A DNA stretch of 64,000 bases, taken from Fasciolopsis buskii (Eukaryota; Platyhelminthes; Trematoda; Plagiorchiida; Fasciolidae). Every line of letters begins with the position of its first letter. Positions within the stretch are counted from its first letter, which is position 1. The DNA lies in the NCBI GenBank assembly GCA_008360955.1, contig LUCM01009174.1:67719-131718 (forward strand). Direction: 5' to 3'. The notes beneath the pieces were generated by a model. It worked only from the letters and a program-made list of their open reading frames with translations. It was not told where the DNA came from and did no database searches. The position numbers and the translations under genes were made by a program. This document shows, piece by piece, positions 1-13,100 of the stretch.

Positions 1-330
1 CGAGCAAACCTAGGAGGACACTGTGTCACTAGGCAGTCAACTCCGTTTGGAGAGTGTGTATGCATAACTTCGGACTTGCCAGAGCAGGAATTTAGGTGTG
101 TTGCCACACCGCCTACGGTCTTCTTGTTCGAAAATCTGTCCAGCCTATGGAGTCTGAGGCTGTCTATCAACACGAGTGCATCAGTGACATCCGGGTTCAG
201 CCACGATTCTTCTATGCAGACGACACCATTGTGAACATGGGCTTATGATCGAAGTGCTAAGGACAGATCCGAAATTTTCGTAAACAGAGAGCGGAGGTTG
301 GTACACAACAATGCCAGAATGGACATCTTG
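1..330 (-). mobile_element. Non-LTR retrotransposon relic, endonuclease domain (runs off the left edge)
   Basis: The minus strand, read from about 326 down to 1, gives one reading frame interrupted by a single stop near 243. It resembles the N-terminal part of the AP-type endonuclease of CR1/jockey-like LINEs. A CTNLRSLFTKISDL stretch corresponds to the usual 'L.TN.RSL..K...L' opening. EESWL at 198-212 stands where these enzymes have ETWL. DRFSNKKTVGGVATHL follows, with the GG-V-A part at 102-116 matching the typical 'DR....GGGVA.Y' segment. In the living family this domain nicks target DNA before reverse transcription. The rest of the endonuclease and the reverse transcriptase would lie to the left, outside the window. 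Only one lesion is visible in about 110 codons, so this copy may be fairly young. The clade is not certain. The domain call rests on motif order, not on a search. Confidence 0.6.
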
Positions 331-3300
331 GCTGGAAGGGGGCATTTAAGGGCTGCCTGCCAGCCAGCATAAGTGCCTCTTTTAGATCGATTAGGAGCTC
401 GTTGAGGTGCCGAAATACGCCATCGCCATATATGTTGAGAAACGTTAGGTCTCTTAACAAAGGTAATTCCGAGCGATTGTAACGGCGAATGAAGAACATA
501 ATTGAACGAAATATCGGATAACAAAACAAAGAAGTAAGAAGACAGAGTTGTAACGCAGCCAGTCAGAGGGCCCGCCGACTCAACTGTACTCGCAACTGTT
601 CGCAGACACGTGTACTTAAACACCGGAGTGGAGCATCGTGAACGTCTAGGAAGTTTTCACTTCAATCGACTATCCTGGGAAGGTTGTAGCCACCGGTTTG
701 CTTGAGTTAACTGTCCATTTCTATTCGATTGTCAGCAATGCAGTCTGAATCAGTTGTAAAGTAAGAGAACTAAGTTCTTAGAAGTTCGTAGCTGAGAGAT
801 AAGTTTTTTTCACATAACTTCTCGTCCTCTGTGTTCATAGATTGTTGAAATGAAAGCGCCTACTTGAGAACGGTTACCAACTTTCTTCCAAACAGTTATT
901 TTATACTAAGTCTGGCTTTACCAGTGTGACTTTGTTCGACACTTTATTCTGCCTTACGGGATTAACAGTAAATCGTTGCTTCGTTTTGCTCAAAATGCGG
1001 CCAAATTGTACGTATGAATTTGCGATGATAGAAGAAAACCAACAGATTCGAAATAATTCCATCCTTGGTTTACTTGTTCCCATTTGTCGTAGATCCTATT
1101 TCATATAAGTTAAAAGTGTTTTACCTAAGAAGTCATTCCTGTTTCCTACGTCATTTAAATGGTATATCTCCTGCCAGCTTGCTGCCGACTATCGCTTTCT
1201 CTTCTTGCTCCCGGATATTTGACACGAATGGCTATGCGTCATGATGACAGAACCCTCTTTTTATTTCGTTTCACGCTTACAAGCAACTAGTAGTCCTGAT
1301 TATGTTAGTTGCACTTACATGCCATGATATCCTTCGAAGTATCAATTGTCGGATTCTTAGTTTTCAAGTGCATGCCTCGCAGCTTGTATTGACCGATCAT
1401 TTTGGACAACTCCGCGGCGAGTAATTTGCGGTTTGGTCGTTCAACGCGAAGTATCCAAAACCACAACAGTGAAAAACCTGTTACTGTGCATTAATGAATG
1501 GAATTGGCAAATCCCTTCTTCAATCTAATTGGAAAACTGTGTATCAACTGACGGATGGGAATCATTCACTTTGGATCATTTTGACTTGCCTATCGTTTTA
1601 CACAGTCGGCCAAGTGGTTTATTCAATTTCCCTTTCCAAGTTCAGCGTTATCTTTCATCTGGTATGGGTTCGAAATTGCTTTGCATGAGTCAGTGAACCA
1701 TGCGGAAAAAATATGTCTGGGTTGAGGTTTTTAATCGGGTTTCAAAGCTTCTTTTACGTTTTCGGTTTTTCGGTACCTAAAATAAAACAAACAATTACCC
1801 CACGTGAACTGAAAATGGACTGCATTGCATGTGCATGCATGTGTGACACAAATTCTGAGAGTACACTTGTTCTCACAAAATCCAGTTGAGTAATGTTTTC
1901 AAAAATTCTCAATTCAAATCACTAATTTCAGTAGTGCAAATAGCCAATACCATGTAGACATCAAAAGGGAGTACTGCCTAACGGCTTGACTGGTTTTCCA
2001 TTGCATATGATAAGAAAATACAGTAAGTACATCAATATTTATTTACATTGATTACAATATCTCATGTTAGATATTGTTAGCAGTCAAAACAGTTGGAAAT
2101 TATCGAGCAACATCAAAAGGTACAACGAAAAGAGTCAGGAAATATGCGGCTGATCCAAAATAACCCAGAAACATCGTCAGCTGCACACAGTAGGAGCAGA
2201 GCAATAACATCCAACCCTAAAAATCGAACTTCCACGTTAGGAGAGGAAACCGCACGAGATCGTTTTGTTTAACAACCGGCCGATTTTGGCTATCATCTAC
2301 GTTTCATTCGCTTGAAAACGAATCTTGATAGATGTTATCCAATAAAACCGGTACATGGATAAATCAACAATTATTTCGATTGCAATGCGTTATTCAACTT
2401 TTGGAACTTTTGAACAAATGTTCAATTCACCTATGTTATTTGACAAATACGATCTAGCAGCACGTTACTTTCTTCCAGCATTCCAAGTGAAATACCGGAT
2501 TGAAACACATTTGACGATGATCATTCAAACAGTTGAATGATTCCCTCAGATTTTCGACTCACTTTTTCAACCTGAATAATTCGAGATGCGTATCCAAGAT
2601 AAACAAATTTATGAGAAAACGGGTGACATAAGGGGATATGTGATAAACCATTAATTGACTTTTTCACACTGAGATATTCGTTTTATTACTACAACATGTA
2701 TTAGAAATGCAATAATGAACACTGTGATACCCCTTAGTGCACTCGTTAGGGATAGCTGAATCCATTTAAAAATATATTCCAAGAAGATCCACAAATATGT
2801 GCGAACTTTGGAGTGATTGGTGAACACACTTGTGTTTCCAAATCAACAAAGACAGTGATCGCGAATTCTACGAAAGATGTGTAGTTATCCGATCTGTTGA
2901 TCCCGTACCAACTCCAAACCTAAAAAGCTTCAAGATTTCCTTGTATTTTAGTCTATCCATAAAGTAGCAGAAAAGAATTGTCAACAAACTTACGACTATT
3001 GATCGTCAGCCTAGTGATAGCAACATATTTCCATGAAAATCGCGTACTTTGACAAAAATTATCCAATCAGACTTAGCATATTGTAAACCTATCTGTTGGA
3101 ACTAATGAATTGATGTTGCAGCTCATCTAACCGGGTAGGTGAGAAACGCGGATTTTTTCGTGACCATTCGTGAATATTTGTTAAATGTCTAGATCCTATC
3201 GGTTTCTTGGCGAATCGCATTTTACCCTAATCCCGAAGAGATCTTTCACAGGTTTGGTGAAACTATACTTAGAACACAATCACAAGTGGATGAGAATTAA

Positions 3301-3987
3301 TTTGTTCCCGGCTACTTTGTGATATCCTTATTCAAACAACTACGAGAAACTCATTGAGTTGAATAGAGTTGAACAGGGAAAATTGCTCTGTTCCGAATTC
3401 TTAAACTGTTCGAAGTTGCTATCATAGCAGTGGCTCCTTTTTACTGCAAATGTGTGCACCGGTCTGAAAAAACTAAACTAATAAAGATTTGATTAATTTA
3501 GGACAAAACTACGTGACTTAGGACAGAGCTACATACGGGAAACGGACGATCAGCAAGAATACGGTTTGTGCATCTTTTACCAGGGGAACGGCCGGATCTT
3601 AATGGGTCCGAAAAGGCCCATAGATTTCGGCTTAGGCTGATGACATGTGTACGGTCTGGATAGTATTAGATGGCAAACCTTCGGTCATTATCCGGACTGT
3701 CATCATATTAGGCGACGAATTAATTTTGCTGTAAACACCAAACTCAGCCAAGTCTCCAGTGAGCTCGATATGATTATTAACATAAAACGTTTACCGAAGT
3801 CAAAAAAAAACAAATCGACGAGCACAATTAGACGCGACAATAGTGTTCAAATAAATGAAAAGTGTTCATGAAGTGGCTGTAAGAGTGATCAGACCACGGG
3901 GGATTGCAGTTGTAGACAAATCTTGCTGAAAAACTACGAGAAAACTCATTTCGTAACTTAAAAACATACTCAAAACAAATGCCAGTA
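331..3987. other. No recognisable gene
   Basis: Only short open frames on both strands, the longest about 126 codons and overlapping the LINE relic at the left edge. I see no protein family, tRNA head or internal repeat. Confidence 0.5.
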
Positions 3988-4263
3988 GACGTTTTATCTA
4001 ATTGCCAAATGTGAGAATTACAACGAATGCTACACCGGTCAAACCGGAAGGAAACTTGTTAAAAGAATACATGAGTACAAATCAGTTATACTAAAACATG
4101 ATCCAATATCATCTATATGGATTCTTCAGGACTAAGAAGGAAATCCGTCCAGTTTTGACACGATTAACAAAGGATCGAAAGTAAACACGAGATATTCAAG
4201 CAAGTTTCCGGGTTCCTGACTTTTGTTAGCTTATCCACCAACGGACACATCGAACAGGGATAC
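3988..4263 (+). mobile_element. Penelope-like element relic, GIY-YIG endonuclease tail
   Basis: The plus strand from 3988 to the stop at 4133-4135 reads a Cys-rich lead-in (CENYNEC), then YTGQTGRKLVKRIHEY. This is the form taken by the GIY-YIG nuclease at the C-terminus of Penelope-like retroelements ('C..C...Y.GQTGR.L..R..EH'). After one or more frameshifts, a second block at 4231-4263 reads LSTNGHIEQGY, which matches the 'FSTN..INRHI..Y' motif that ends many such proteins. The distance between the two blocks is right for the family. The reverse transcriptase part upstream was not recognised. It is a dead copy, with an in-frame stop and a shift between the two blocks. In living elements this domain makes the nick that primes reverse transcription. 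Confidence 0.6.
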
Positions 4264-5699
4264 AAATCACGGTCTGGTCGAGCACAACGTTTGTGTAGAA
4301 AGGTGCACCAAACTTCGGAAATCTAAGGCAGGCGATGCCTTTACGTGAACACTGTTACAATCAGCATTGTTGCCGAAGTTAGTAAAGTCGATAATATTGG
4401 CAATATCCTCAGCTGAGTGTCACCGACATAGCAACAGTAGTGTACTCCTGACTGATCATCTCACTGATTTCGTAGTGCATATATTGATGCTGGCTGCAAG
4501 GCTTATTGCGCTTTGACTCACACTTGGTTTTTTATTCTTGTATTTTTTTATTTTGACTCTGCAACCACCCTCCTTCGTCCCCTTTGCCCCGCGAAGATCG
4601 CCATCTTATTGCGCGCTACCCAAATGTCAATTTTGATTTGCCCTGGAGGTCGAGGTCAACCGCATGTCAACGGTGTTAGGATTAAAACTGAACAGAGATC
4701 ACTGCCTGTGCACTGATGATGTCAAATCTGCTCGTAATGGCAAATCCGGCTGAGAGCACATAAAATTCTCATTTTTTGAAAATTACTTTTTGATGCTGAA
4801 AGGTAAGCTGTGATCATTTTTATATTCGTGATAAACAGTTTTCATGCAAATTTGTCTTGTTCAAATTAGGCAATTTAAACGAATAAAGCATTAGGTGTGC
4901 AATCTGTATGGGAAGCATCCGTGGTTTGGATTTTTCGGAACAAGTACCGATAGACTGAAATGCAGAGGTAATGGGAAATTAGTTGCTACCCGTTCGTTGA
5001 ATACGCCCGTGCAATTTTCAGGTTCTGCACTGATTCAGTTGATCATCGAATTTGTTGAATAATTGTGTATAAACGGATGTTATTTGCTGACGCAAGTGGC
5101 ACATATATTTGCCTTTGGTAAGCTGATGAAGGAAAATTTTACACGAACATAATATGTACAAATTGTAACCAACGTCCTACTATTCGCGATGCTATTCACG
5201 GGCCAAATAGATTATTGTCCTGTCTTTTGAAGCTGTTCCTACGTCGTTCTGATTGACCGTAACAATTATGATCAGTTACATACGAAATGACGATACATGT
5301 AAACTATGTCAACGATCTCGTCACGAAACCCGATGCAACATGAAACACTCAAATTTGAAAAACACAACAGAAGTAAACATCTTGGAGTGCACTTGCGATA
5401 TTTATAAGCCATCATCTGGCTATTTGCTAGCCAGCACAGTTAACCGAAGCGACTGATAAGTTGATCTGAGTTTCGTGTCTACACTTTGTCAATTCCTATT
5501 GTAATCCGAAAGATGGAATTGCTCTAATCAAAATACGTAAACAACATATCAACTATACGCTTACTTAGCTTCTCTTCTAGAGTCCTCGCATTTGTTGTAT
5601 TTATTCGTGGGTCAACTGATGCATAAACAACCGTGATTATTGTAAATCCTAAATTTGGGAGATGGCATTTAAATGACTGGTACAAGCTTAGAAAAATTC
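4264..5699. other. No recognisable gene
   Basis: Short frames only. A Cys-containing frame at 5253-5456 was considered as more PLE sequence, but it shows no motif order. Confidence 0.5.
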
Positions 5700-5883
5700 T
5701 CATTTGTCATTTTTGTAATTTTAAATATTTTGTCCTTCATTTCCTCTATTGGCGAAACAGCTCTATGCACCATTCCCAGCAAGAAGGACATGACTAACAG
5801 GGCGAATTCGGTCGGCGGTAGAAGGATTCGAACTTACGAACTCCTCGCTCAAGCGTCAAGATCGTATCCTCGGACTATCGACC
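5700..5883 (-). repeat. tRNA-like head with trailing sequence, probable third SINE-like element
   Basis: On the minus strand the segment 5883 to 5810 looks like a decayed tRNA. An A-box-like TAGTCCGAGGATA lies near the 5' end. A good B box (AAGTTCGAATCCTT) lies near 5825-5838. The two ends can pair (GGTCG with CGACC). The sequence continues downstream into an AT-rich tract near 5700. The tail does not resemble either of the two repeat families further right, so it is listed separately. It could also be a lone tRNA pseudogene. The left boundary is approximate. Confidence 0.45.
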
Positions 5884-8800
5884 TTCGTTTTGATGAAATT
5901 TCGAAAAATGTCTAACTGGGATATGAGAAATCTACCGCCGCAGTAGTCATTTCCTAGCGCATCTTTTATTTTGGAAACAGAAAACTCAGTGCTGAATTAT
6001 GTCTTCCCGGAATTTCACAATGGATTATTAGTTGGTGCCCCCATACATCTTCGAAAAAATCGCAATGCAACCTTTTTGCCGCGGGTCATTTACAAAACCC
6101 ATATACGGACTACAAAAGCGTATTAGCTATGCAATTCGTGTTGAATGCCATAAATACATCAGTTCGTTTTCAGTAAATAGTATGAATTATCCATGTTAAA
6201 CAGTTTGTATTCGTCAGACTTTGTAATTTCTGCTGACTGGGGACTTATTATTAGGAGCAGCGTTTTATACTGTGATCGGGTCAATAGGTGAGCCTCGGTA
6301 GCCTAGTTTGTTAGTCTTCTTGAAGTGTAACTAGGTTGCTACAATCAACATATAATAGCCAAACTTTCATATGACAAAAGCAGAATGTTAACCCGTGATT
6401 TTGTTCCCTGTTGAGGTGGATGCATGTTCTTCGATAAAGCAGCTTACGACTAGTTCATTCAAATTATCAGCTGGCCGGGTTATGTGTTTCGTTCGCAACC
6501 TTAGTCATTTACTCAGAACATCAGAGCATGGATAGCTGTGTGCCAAATTTGCTCGTTGTTTACACGGTTGTTGTGCAAATAATGCCATTCGATGTTCATG
6601 TCGCCGAGTGGATACTCGTGCCTCTCGTTGAGTTTGTTGCATACGGTTTGTTAAACAAACCCTATCGTTATCACCGCCCATTTATGGGAACTACTGTCTG
6701 ACTAACACGGCCGGTATGATTGTTTACGATAGGCTTTTATCCAATTTGGTCATTCTGTGGTCAGACAAGGAGTAAACATTTAGGAATTTTCGTTCCAAGC
6801 AGCGTTCTCTTTGTTATAAACCATTTCATTACAAACTAAATTTGAGCAGCTGCCTTTCCCTTTTCACGAGTAGCTTTTGTTTTGAAACCCAGTAAAAGGA
6901 AGAGGACTTCTGCTCTTCATCGGCCAAAAATCTTCAACCGATTTTATCTTGCGCGATGTATCTCCAGTTCTCACTAACTACAGTGCGAAAAACCAAACCA
7001 AATAGATAAAACAGTTCCTTTAATAATCAAAATCAAACCATTTGTATTGGCCCTTAATGACCGACAATCTGTGCTCGATCGTTGGGTTGGCTATTTCGGT
7101 CCATCATTTTTAAGTGACCATAATATGCCGCCTTTTGCTTACTTGATCCATTTGAATAACTGGCTCCATGTTGCCGCATTTGTGATGACCTTTGGTCAGC
7201 ATAATGAATATGACAAGCAATCATCTACTACCCTTGCAACTTACTCACATTTCATTAATGACGGTTCAGAAAATGAACCAGTTACTATTTTTTTCTTTTT
7301 GTTCAGAAATCACAATGGAAACTAATACAAGTCCCTCTTAAGTATTGCTTCTCACAAACCGACTAAATCATAAAACATTGCATTTTCGTAAACAGGTAAA
7401 TCATTTCCGAATCGTTGGGTGCCTCGTTATTCAAGTGACAAATTCGCACAAAATGAATTTTTTTACCTGAGTGATGTCAAACAAACTGTCGCAGTCATTT
7501 GCTCAAATCAAGTTTGAAATGAATTTTAAATACTCTTTCATGCATTGAATACCGTGCCCAAAATTTGACAGGTTTATCACATTTTACTTGGATGATCATT
7601 CAACACTCGTTCTCGGTACATGTGAAATCATCAAAACCGACTCACGTCACCGATTTGTTCCACACTGGACAGTTTCAGTTTCCACAGTTAGGCTAAGCGC
7701 ACCCTGAGACCTATGTGATAAAGTCTACTATCCAGCGTTAACCAAAAAATGCAGAAACGTCATGTGGAAATTGAATATGAATTTTCCTCGCGTCAGCTGG
7801 CATTCAGATTTGTCCACGAAGTACCTGGAATTTATAAACATCAGTTTAGGGAGTAAGTGATCTAAAAAACGATAATCTTTTCCAAGGCTTCCCTTATTGA
7901 TTCACAAACCATTGTTCTAACCGCGTCATTTATAAAAACGCTATTAAATCTTCGACTAAAATAAAAATATAATAATCGAAAATTTATTTGCTTCTTCAAT
8001 CTTGCCAGCAAATAAAAATATATTCATAACTTTTCAACATTGAAATAATGCGGAAATCAACTGGTGGCTAGTTTGTAATCAATAAAATCTGGCTTACAAT
8101 TATGAATACTATGGGCAATCAGAATACATGCCAGTGCGCTAATTAATCACTTAGTAATTGATTCCTCGTAAGTTTGGTTCATACTTTTTGAAAGGCCTAT
8201 ATTACCCACGCTACGTGATGACTGTTAGCATAACTAATTTCAGTTACCGGACTAATAAGGCTTGATCTCGAAGATGACAAACAAATGCGACTGTTAAAAT
8301 TGGTTATCGTCAAACAAACTGACAACTGGTCCGCGGATATTCTTGTTCAGGGCTATCTTTGACGAATGAAGCATTCAGCTGCTTTAATACAACGAGCAAT
8401 AGCGTTTTTGAATTGTTTAATATTTTCGGAACATAGAAAAGACATCAATTTGATATCATTATCACGTTTTATAGAATACTGTGTGATAGGGGGTTACTCC
8501 ATCCATTCTGCCCGGGCTCATAGTTTGGCAATACTAACTTACGATCCTTTAAATGCCACATATGTTTCGGTTTCCCCTACAGATCACTTTGAATAGGAAT
8601 ATATTTTTTAGATTCCTTTTCTAATGCAAAAACTGGTATTTGGGCTATTTATATCACATATGATTTGACATGGATTATGAACCAAAGAAGAAAGGAAAAC
8701 ACCAAATAATCGATTCCTGCCCCTTCATTAAGATGACCGCTTGATTCGCCTTTACAATAAGCAGGACTTTAATTGCCTTATGTCTTTCTTTTTTTAGAGA

Positions 8801-9179
8801 GCACTGTGGACGGTTCGTTAAGATATCGCCACTCCAAAGTCACCGATTAGTCGCGTTTGCATATTTCAAACTGACCTGGTCTGGTTGGACTTTAATACCA
8901 TGCAGTCCCTGATAGCATGCGCAAAATCACGTGGTTTGTCATAACCCTCGTCGCGGGCGCTAGTCAACAGATCGTGTCAACAGAATTAGAAACCATGTAA
9001 AGGTCAAGACCATGAATGTCAGAATTGTGTCGGAGACCTCGAGTCTGTTGGAATTTGTTCAGCAGGCAGATCGCAGTCCTACAAAACTATTGCCGGTACT
9101 TTATTTTCTAATGACCGAAGGCTGAATTCCATCAAAAAACAAGATAAGCCCCATTCTCCAATAATATTTCTCCACGAGT
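5884..9179. other. No recognisable gene
   Basis: AT-rich sequence with short frames on both strands (longest about 92 codons at 7047-7325). No motif or repeat seen. Confidence 0.5.
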
Positions 9180-10110
9180 TACGGTCTATGAGTGTGCGCC
9201 GTACGTCACATGGCTCCAACAGTAAAGTTTACCAAATCGGATATGCCGTGAATCATTATCCCCTGAATCGGAAATCAACACGTGGTCCTTAACCTTCACG
9301 ATGCTGTCACGGTCACTCCATTCAATCTTAGCGAATCTACCTAAACACCGATTAACAAAACCTCTAACGAACGAATAAATTTAGTGAACAGAATCCAAGT
9401 TGAGATATCTTACAGCAGAATGACGCGCAATGCAACACAGTACAAACGATTTTTCAACTAAGCGAAATGTTAGGTGAGCGCCAAAAGTCCATCGTAAGCC
9501 GCTCCAGCCTCGGAAGTGTTTGCTCACCTGTACAAACTTATCATCCTTAGTCAAGAAGGTACTGGATTAACAAGAACGGCCATTAATGGCTAGCTGATTC
9601 CCGTTGAACCTCAATGTAGGAAGCACTGACATCCAATCGTGCAACAGCACTTCACACAATAAAGGTGCCAGTTCGACGTCCAAGTTATGGTGATTTTCTA
9701 AATCGTTCCAAATCATGTCAATGGAGACGATGATTCACGAGAATGGAGGGACAGGACACCGCTGCCTAAACCCGCTGGTACTTTCGAAAGGGCTTGCATG
9801 TACCTGAAATAAACTGTATACCGTGTTGCAAGGTTATTTTCTCTAATCGGTGGTCGATGATGCAGAAGTATCAAAACCTAAACCCTGGTCGTTGGGCTGA
9901 TCAATCTAACTGCGCTGTGGTCATTCCGTATCCCATTGTTGAAGATAGGTAAAATCAGTATAACGGAATACGTGCTCCTTTCCAGTTATCATTGACTAAC
10001 TGGGTAAATTGTCCTATCAGCAAATCGCCACCATTTGTGGAAATATGTACGGGGGAAGTCGTCGGAATTAGCATATTTGCTTCGCCTCAGTAACCGTTTG
10101 TTCTACCTTG
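9180..10110 (-). mobile_element. Non-LTR retrotransposon relic, reverse transcriptase with internal deletion
   Basis: The minus strand carries a collinear but broken series of reverse transcriptase landmarks. DDFPPYIFTNGGDLL at about 10022-10065 matches the 'DDLPP.LFK.GG..L' block before the catalytic core. GFRF..CIID at 9850-9889 matches 'GFR...CIDHI'. TSGFRQRCPVPPF at 9752-9782 matches the conserved 'SG.RQGCPLSPF'. MIWNDLENH and DVELAP follow. CEVLLHDW at 9632-9656 matches the 'CKVLLQDW' of fluke CR1-like elements. NRCLGRFAKIEW at about 9320-9355 is the C-terminal 'RCLR.IA...W' block. The segment that should hold the first catalytic Asp and the flanking palm region, between GFR and RQGCP, is mostly missing, so this copy is internally deleted. 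Stops and shifts are numerous. Naming the family is inference from memory. The lower boundary is approximate. Confidence 0.65.
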
Positions 10111-13100
10111 CTTCCAATTCCGCTGTAGTTCAAGTGACACTTCCAAAGATTCACATGTTTTGAGGTTGAAATAACCTTATTGGCGTACAACCGTCTAAAC
10201 TGTCCCTGTGTTATTTAATCCAAATGTCTAACCCTAGCTGACTGATTGGATTTGTAGTTTCTGCCGATAACTACTGAGTTGCAGCGTGGACCGCATTAAA
10301 ACTAATACATATACCGATTCTACGTAAGCGCAGCAGGAAGGTCTACCATTTTGGACAGAACTACGTGCTTGCGAACTGCTCTACGGTCAATCTAACCCAG
10401 ATTATCTGCGTGAGGCCAACTGTGTCGGAAACATGCACTGTTGGCTTTCGACAAAAAAATTGTAAAAAACAAAAATCGAAGCCTGTCTATTCAAACTCTG
10501 AAGCATTAGATTTCCCATCTTATGCGTTCGAATCTTTAGTCAACATTAAAATAATACCGCTTTTTCCACCTGGAAAGAGAATGGTGAATCCTCCATGAAC
10601 CTCGTTTATTTCTATCAGTAATACAGTCAGCTGCAACACATGCCGGAATGGCAAACACGCTGCGCTTAACAGGGCTATCCTTTCGAAGGTATAGTGACAC
10701 CTGGAATCTGGAGGTTTATAAACGGCTATTAGCCGAGATCCATTCTTGTCGGTCAGGACTATTCCTGCATCAAAGTGACCAGTGGTACCAGCAGCTTCAT
10801 TATTCTGACGGCGCAGGAAACATCTCGACGAAATACCAAGAGCGAGCGGTTGATATAAGGTACTGAAATCCTGAATTCACGTTTCACTGTCACAGCAAGC
10901 ACCAGCTGTTATTGCATCTGGTCAGTAAGCAGCCTTGTCGGTCGGTATCCATGAAGACCCACAGGTTAAAGAAACCGGGGCTCGCAGATTGAGCAGGCTG
11001 GGGAAAAATGAAGCATTAAACTAAAAATTCTTTAAGGCATTATTCTACTACAAATCCATGCGAGTATCGGGGAATTTGCCCGTGCGAGTATAATAAAAAG
11101 CTAGAGGGAATGAGGTGGCTGAAGACTAAAGAGGCACGTTGAATGAACAAGAGGAAGAGCAGATCGGTAGCAGATGTCACTACTCACCTCCGCTCTTTGC
11201 ACTGGAACGCATGACCCGGATTATCCTGGACGACGACCGTCGGACTAGGGTGTGACATATTTGAGATGATGGATAGGTGGTGCAAATAAATCTAGTCATT
11301 TATCCGTGGAATGATGAAGCTTTCGGTTCTTACAAGAACCTGTCAGCTAGGAGGAAGGCAATAGTTTAGTCGGAGCTCATGCAACTAGATCACTTGCTCT
11401 TCAATCAACATTTCGTTTGGCTTGCCCGCTCAGATCACCCCCTAACTCGGAGGACTGGAAGGCTACTTCACCAGGCTTCTACCTGGTTCACCTACTGGGC
11501 TTGATCGAATATTTGGCCCGGAATAGATTTTGTTGGGTGATCAAAGTAAACTGGCCGTCAAACAACAAAAAAATCGCTCTCATCATCGCTTATGGTGATC
11601 GTGTTGCTCACGGTGACGTGCGATTCGGCTCCGTTAGCTCACAATTGAACCATTTTATTATTTCCGTTGTTTGATAATGATAGTCGTCATCTTCACTTTG
11701 TGAAAATAAAAGAACTTAATGTTGGTCTGCACATTACTCTATGTCTACCAATCAAATCTCTGATATTTACACTTATAGTGTGTTACCAGGCATTATGGAA
11801 AAGTCGTGGGAATAATGTATTGCTCTATGCAGTACGTTATGGGTCTCCAGCCTTCTTCTGAGCATTCTTCTCCAACTTCAGGTTGGTATTCACAAGCTAC
11901 CTTGAGCGCAAAGCTTTGTCCAATAGCCCCTAACGCGTCCGATTTTCCATCGATCGTACTTTTTTCATCTCCATTTCTGTTATTGCTCCCAACTGAAACA
12001 AGCTGTTATTTCAGCCTTATGTGAATCCAGCTAACACTTTCAAATATTTGTTAATTCAATTCATTGTGGTCAATCTAGCCCACTGCAAATCATCATCCGA
12101 AAAATATTACTCTTTGAATCCACCCCTCTCCGGATATCCGATCGCGTTGACCGGTTCCTCGTCAAATTTTCACTCCCACCCGCCAGATCTTCATCACACA
12201 TAATCCAGTCTGCATTTGCTAACGTTAGTCAAATGTTTTATTAGTCTCATTCCCGTTCTCGACAAATCTTCTAGTTATGTGGCCTGTTCGTGGCAGCCCA
12301 CGAGACGCCTATCATGTCTGTCTAATCTAAGTTGACTCAGGATTTTCGCCTCACTGTGGACATTCTTTTCGGATGGTGAGCAACCCGATTTGACTCTTTT
12401 AAGTGGGTTGTTATTTATTTGATTCGTTACTTCATCCATTCAGTATGAACGTTTTTGGTCACTGGTTTAATTGTACACCATAATCATGGACCTTGCATGT
12501 TCCTCACCGGTGTTAGTTAAAGGTACCCCGATTATAGGCGCAATGTAGATTCGATACATTGCTCGAGTGAAATCGTCGACTGAGAATCGCGAACAGAGTT
12601 GGTTTTCTCTACTGCACATCCACGGCCAATAAATTAGTTTGGTTTGCTTCGCTTCATCACATTCTCATCGCCGTGAGACATACCTACTGGAAAAATGATG
12701 ATAGGAGGATAGATTATTGCCCTGTACTGTTCTACATATCACGGTGCAATGGAGCTTGCGTTATCAGGTCCACGATAAGTGGTAATGACACTGTTCAGTC
12801 GTGGCTTCAGCTTTGAAAATGCAATCTTATTTATTCCACAGTTATTTCTGTATTCATACACGGATTTCAGGTCCTCGCAGTTTTTGAAACATTTTGGACG
12901 TGATACAGTGAGCTTTCTCGGTGAATTCTAAATGTCTCCAATGTCCATCCAAAAGTTTGCACAATGTGTTTGTGACTGAACGTTTCTGTGGGGATCATGA
13001 AACATATTTTACGCTGCGGCATCACATCACAGTGAATTGTGGTATTTCAATCTTATGTTTTTCCGCAATTTACACCAGCTCACAACATATTCATGATCTC

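Noticed and set aside
5253..5456. Cys-rich frame, considered as more of the Penelope-like element
   Set aside because: Cys spacing fits no motif, and it lies about 1 kb downstream of where the PLE protein should end.
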